NCBI GenBank assembly: GCA_937974625.1
Contig: CALJVJ010000036.1
Location: forward strand, 1-64,000
DNA length: 64,000 nucleotides
Direction of reading: 5' to 3'
From: an uncultured Saprospiraceae bacterium
GTDB taxonomy: Bacteria; Bacteroidota; Bacteroidia; Chitinophagales; Saprospiraceae
Below, in pieces: positions 59,931 to 64,000 of this stretch; within the stretch, counting starts at the first letter, position 1; every line of letters starts with the position of its first letter. A program made the position numbers and the translations under genes. The notes beneath the pieces are model-generated. The model worked only from the letters and a program-made list of their open reading frames with translations. It had not been told where the DNA came from and ran no database searches.

Positions 59931-60760
59931 AAGCTGATTTTAAATTAAACTAGTGATTTTAAATAATTAAACAATTCTCTAGTTCATATTTTGAAAAAAA
60001 AGGTTGAAAAATTGTTTTTACTTTCTAGCAAAACATAAACTATAGTATCTTATTAGTTCTATTCAATTTGGTAAGTAGCGGTTATAAATACGTTGGTTAG
60101 TGTTAAAGTGCTAATTTTCTTAAAAAATTGTTAAGAAAGAAAAACAGCCAAATGTAATAAATTTATTGGTAGTTAAAATATAAATATGCGTTTTTTTTGG
60201 TTTTTATTCTGTCTTCCATTCTTTTGTTTAACAATTTAGATTATTACCAAATAATATTTTAAACAGTTTTTTTAAGAAACGTAAAAAAGCATAGTTGCGC
60301 TTCCTTATATTTGAAAAAAAAATCTTAATATTTTGTTAAAAAAAATATTCCATAAATCTATCCATAAGATTTTAACTCACTTTAGCGTAGACCCACAAAT
60401 ATATTAAATACAAAATTAGGCATATGAAATATACCTTTAGATATTGGAGATTTCTGGATTATTGTTTTTTCAAGCTTCATTAGAATAAAAAGCTAAAAAG
60501 AACCTACCAACGTATTGTCAGCAAGTTCGTATTGTATGAAACTAAATGTCGTTCTTCTATTTGATAAATCAAAAGATTTATAAGTCTAATTAAATTGATT
60601 AAATTATTATTAACAAATAACCCCATTTAACCAAACTTTATTACTGCCCTAAATGTAGGAAAGAATAAATAAAAATTTAAACTATTTGAATAAATAGTAT
60701 CACTTTTTAACAAAAAAGTATCAGTGTGGCCTCAAAAAATGAGCGTCATTAGTGTTGAAA

Positions 60761-61669
60761 CTACACGAACCTCTCTGCGACAAAGGGAAGTTCATACCTT
60801 AATTGACGCCGATATTCTACAGGTGTCATCCCCTTATACTTTTTAAAAAGTCGATTAAAATTAGATAAATTAGAATAACCACAACTAAAACAAATTTCAC
60901 TAACACTATCCTGCGTTTCTAAGAGGAGCTTACAAGCTTCCCCTAATCTAGTGTCCGTTAAAAATTTAGAAAAACTTCGTTTTGTAGATTTTTTGAAAAA
61001 GTGGCTAAAAGCAGACTCACTCATATTAATCATACTAGCTACTTCTTGAAGGGTAATTTTATCCTGATAATTATCCATAATAAATTCATACACTCTATCC
61101 ATTCGTTTATTCTCAGGAGAAGGTATTTTGGAAGAGTACCCAGCACTAGCCACAAACCGATTTTCGTTTGAAGTAGCCAAAATTTGCAAAATATTTAAAA
61201 AAGAAATAGCTCCTTCAAACGCGTCTAAATGGACCAATTTTAGCATTTGCTCCATGACCAATGCTCTCGTCTCCCCATAAAATTCGATTCCTCTGACAGA
61301 ATAACTCAACATCATTTTAATAGCCTGAAAAGCTTTTTTTGATAAAAAGTTATTTTGGAAAAGTTTTTCTCCAAATTGCAAAACCACCGTGTGCGTTTCT
61401 GGATGTTTTTGCTTATCCGTATCCGCCCCATCCCAAGCGTGTGTCAAATAAGGGCCTAACAGCACTAAATCATAATCCTGGTACTTCTCCATTTTATCCC
61501 CTACAATCCGATTACCAGAAGCTCTCATAATTAAATTTATTTCATATTCGGGGTGATTGTGTAAAGGATAATCGAAAGTAGCATTAGGATAGCTAAAGAT
61601 AGCATAGATATCATCTCGGTGTAAGGGCGTTATTTCACGGTAAATTTTCATAATCTGCTTTTTTTTCAA
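60761..61669 (-). CDS. AraC family transcriptional regulator (cupin-like N-terminus plus AraC HTH)
   Basis: DYPLHNHPEYEINLIM; C-terminal KITLQEVASMINMSESAFSHFFKKSTKRSFSKFLTDTRLGEACKLLLETQDSVSEICFSCGYSNLSNFNRLFKKYKGMTPVEYRRQ. Confidence 0.95.
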   Translation of the reverse strand: MKKKQIMKIYREITPLHRDDIYAIFSYPNATFDYPLHNHPEYEINLIMRASGNRIVGDKMEKYQDYDLVLLGPYLTHAWDGADTDKQKHPETHTVVLQFGEKLFQNNFLSKKAFQAIKMMLSYSVRGIEFYGETRALVMEQMLKLVHLDAFEGAISFLNILQILATSNENRFVASAGYSSKIPSPENKRMDRVYEFIMDNYQDKITLQEVASMINMSESAFSHFFKKSTKRSFSKFLTDTRLGEACKLLLETQDSVSEICFSCGYSNLSNFNRLFKKYKGMTPVEYRRQLRYELPFVAERFV

Positions 61670-61795
61670 AAAATTCTAAAAAGCTGTTTGGAAAAAAGTA
61701 AATTTAGGCAAATAAGGCCCAACAAAAAAATAAGTTCCCTATTTTTTAAAAGCGTAAAACTTGTTTCCATACCGCTCTAATAATACACATTTCTT

Positions 61796-63229
61796 ATGAA
61801 GAAAATTAGCTTCTTATTTTTAGCAAGTATATTTATTGGCAACTTGTCAATGGCACAAGCACCCAATATTCTCTTTGTATTAATTGATGATATTAGAAAT
61901 ACTAGCTTAGGCAGTTATGGGCATCCAATCATTCAAACACCAAATATTGATAGCTTGGCGGACAAAGGCACAAGATTTACCAATGCCTTTGTAACCACCT
62001 CCATTTGTGCAGCTAGTCGAGCATCCATATTAACAGGCTTATATGAAAGTAGTCATAATTTCACCTTTGGGAAACCACCTATTGTAAAAAAGCAAACAGA
62101 CCAAAGTTTTCCCAAATTGCTCCAAAATAAAGGTTATACAACTGGTTATATTGGAAAATGGGGTATGAAAACGGTAAGTCCGCCCCAAAATTTATACGAT
62201 TATTATTATCCACTCCATCGCAATCCTTATTTTAAAGTACAATCGGTAGCAGCCCATAATCATGAAACTGGTATTTGTGTCAATCATGCAAAAGATTATG
62301 ACCCTACTTTTATAAAGCCTGCCGATTCCTTGAGACATATCACTGAACTTTGTGGAGATTTTGCCATCCAATTTATAGAAAATCAACCGACAAATATTCC
62401 TTTCTGTCTACAAGTCAGTTTCAATGCAGTTCACGCAGAAGACAGTGATAAAGCCGAACATTTTCCGCCGCCAAAGAGCGTAGCGGCAATGTATTCGGAT
62501 GTTACCATACCTGAACCACGACTTAATAATCCAGCTATCTATGAAAACATGCCTGATTTTCTAAAAACGTCCTTAAACCGAAAACGTTATTTCTGGCGAT
62601 GGGATACGCCCGAAAAATATCAAAAAAATATAACCGATTATTATAGGATGATAAGTGGCGTGGACAAAGTCATTGGGCGTCTAGTAGCCGCCTTAAAGAA
62701 AAATGGCTTAGACAAAAACACCATCATTATCATCACAGGAGACAATGGATATTATATGGGAGACCGAGGGTTTGCAGGCAAATGGTCTCATTTCGAAGAA
62801 TCGCTTCGTGTTCCTTTAATTATTTATGATCCGACTATAAAAAAGCAACAAAGTCAAGAAAAGATAGCCTTAAACATTGACATTCCTGCCACTATTTTAG
62901 ATTATGGGCAAGTAAGCATTCCAAAAAGTTATCAAGGGACAAGTTTAAAACCACTTGTAGAAAATAGGAAAGTAGACAATTGGCGAACTTCCTTTTTTGC
63001 AGAACATCGCATGAACCATAAATCTCTTCCAAAATGGGAAGGCGTTCGGCACGAACGGTATGTCTATGCTAATTATTACGAACAACAACCTACCTATGAA
63101 TTTTTACATGATTTGGAAGTGGACAAAGACCAACTAATGAATCTAGCAACTGATAAAAAGTATCAAAAAATTTTAAGAAAGATGCGTAAAAAATGTCGCA
63201 AAAAAGAAAAAGAGTACGGTATCAAATAA
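61796..63229 (+). CDS. Sulfatase (type I, Cys-type), secreted
   Basis: Signal peptide SMAQAPNILFVLIDDIRNTSLGSYGHP; CAASRASILTG (CxAxR formylglycine motif); ITGDNGYYMGDRGFAGKWSHFEESLRVPLIIYD. Confidence 0.95.
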   Translation: MKKISFLFLASIFIGNLSMAQAPNILFVLIDDIRNTSLGSYGHPIIQTPNIDSLADKGTRFTNAFVTTSICAASRASILTGLYESSHNFTFGKPPIVKKQTDQSFPKLLQNKGYTTGYIGKWGMKTVSPPQNLYDYYYPLHRNPYFKVQSVAAHNHETGICVNHAKDYDPTFIKPADSLRHITELCGDFAIQFIENQPTNIPFCLQVSFNAVHAEDSDKAEHFPPPKSVAAMYSDVTIPEPRLNNPAIYENMPDFLKTSLNRKRYFWRWDTPEKYQKNITDYYRMISGVDKVIGRLVAALKKNGLDKNTIIIITGDNGYYMGDRGFAGKWSHFEESLRVPLIIYDPTIKKQQSQEKIALNIDIPATILDYGQVSIPKSYQGTSLKPLVENRKVDNWRTSFFAEHRMNHKSLPKWEGVRHERYVYANYYEQQPTYEFLHDLEVDKDQLMNLATDKKYQKILRKMRKKCRKKEKEYGIK

Positions 63230-63271
63230 TTTTTTTGTTAAATTTAGGATTCAATATTTAGTGTCACTATT

Positions 63272-64000
63272 ATGATAAATTTCAAAACCAAGGTATCCTG
63301 TTTGTTTTTAGCCGTTGTACTAACAACCGCTTGCAACACGTCTATCCCTGAAGAAATACAGCAAGCCTCCACTAATCTGCCAGATAAAATAGATTTCAAT
63401 TATCACATCAAACCTATTTTATCTGACCGTTGCTATAAATGTCATGGCCCAGATGCCAATCAGCGACAAGCAGATTACAGACTAGATATTGCAGATAAAG
63501 CGTATGGTAAAACGAATGGCGAAAATAGCCAAGCAAGCAAAAACCTAACGGCGGGCAATCTAAATAAAAGTGAAATTTTTCATCGTATTATTTCGGACGA
63601 CGCAGAATATATGATGCCGCCACCAGATGCTAACTTAGCACTCAATGCAGAAGAAAAGGCTTTAATCACAAAATGGATAGAGCAAGGTGCAGCATATAAA
63701 CCACATTGGTCTTTTGTAGCTCCACAAAAAGAGGTTTTGCCTGCTGTTCAAAACAAAGATTGGGCACAACAAGATTTTGATTATTTCCTATTAGATAAAA
63801 TCGAAAGAAACGGTTTAGAACCTTCCGAAAAAGCAGATAAGACAACCTTATTAAGACGAATCACGCTAGACTTAACTGGCTTGCCCCCTACTCCGACAGA
63901 AATTGATGCGTTTATAAATGATACTTCTGCGGATGCCTATGAAAAAACGATTGACCGCTTATTGGCAAGTCCCCAATATGGAGAAAGAATGGGTGTGGAA
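63272..64000 (+). CDS. PSD1-type (DUF1549/DUF1553) cytochrome c domain protein, N-terminal part (runs off right edge)
   Basis: MINFKTKVSCLFLAVVLTTACNTS lipobox; ILSDRCYKCHGPDANQRQADYRLD (CxxCH); TLDLTGLPPTPTEIDAFINDTSADAYEKTIDRLLASPQYGERMG. Confidence 0.9.
   Translation, partial: MINFKTKVSCLFLAVVLTTACNTSIPEEIQQASTNLPDKIDFNYHIKPILSDRCYKCHGPDANQRQADYRLDIADKAYGKTNGENSQASKNLTAGNLNKSEIFHRIISDDAEYMMPPPDANLALNAEEKALITKWIEQGAAYKPHWSFVAPQKEVLPAVQNKDWAQQDFDYFLLDKIERNGLEPSEKADKTTLLRRITLDLTGLPPTPTEIDAFINDTSADAYEKTIDRLLASPQYGERMGVE

Noticed and set aside
59181-59937. Several small plus-strand ORFs
   Set aside because: Antisense to the SusC gene with no independent support.
1-64000. Searched by eye for tRNA, rRNA, CRISPR repeats, transposases and integrases
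   Set aside because: None could be supported; no structured RNA gene or intact mobile element recognised, though a dedicated scan (tRNAscan-SE, Infernal, ISfinder) was not possible.

Overview
AT-rich chromosomal window that looks like Bacteroidota, probably the Saprospiraceae/Chitinophagia side. Supporting traits are SusC/SusD, T9SS C-terminal sorting domains, a gliding-motility C-terminal domain, DUF4249 partners, and TAnnTTTG promoters. No rRNA, tRNA, CRISPR array, intact transposon or phage structural genes were recognised. Left part (1-17 kb): a partial secreted protein, a reductive-dehalogenase-like Fe-S protein, a solitary TonB-plug lipoprotein, a serine hydrolase, an orphan AntA/AntB-like antirepressor-type gene behind a perfect 16-bp inverted repeat, then housekeeping or metabolic genes (M28 peptidase, VOC, two SDRs, PlsC-like, BtuF-like, PduO-type cobalamin adenosyltransferase, DEAD-box helicase, LOG family). 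16.3-25.9 kb: two large secreted metzincins of different families (reprolysin-like and astacin-like) that share a C-terminal secretion cassette. They are interleaved with an SDR gene and a decayed 3' copy of that SDR. The astacin-like gene has five exact 270-bp-period repeats. 26-39.7 kb: HemW, YbbR-like, retropepsin/PDZ, a Cys/Met gamma-family enzyme, CapA, enoyl-CoA hydratase, GMC oxidoreductase plus gluconate-dehydrogenase subunit 3-like protein, and a GH16 lipoprotein. 39.8-59.9 kb: a 20-kb co-directional run SusC, SusD, two UnbV/VCBS proteins, a second TonB receptor, two tandem DUF4249 lipoproteins, an FG-GAP protein and a gliding-motility C-terminal protein. It is flanked by an AraC regulator, a sulfatase and a partial PSD1-type cytochrome. 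The leading candidates for something undescribed are the SusCD/UnbV locus, the SDR-metzincin duplication, the orphan antirepressor operator and the solitary plug lipoprotein. All assignments come from reading the sequence; no database search was run.
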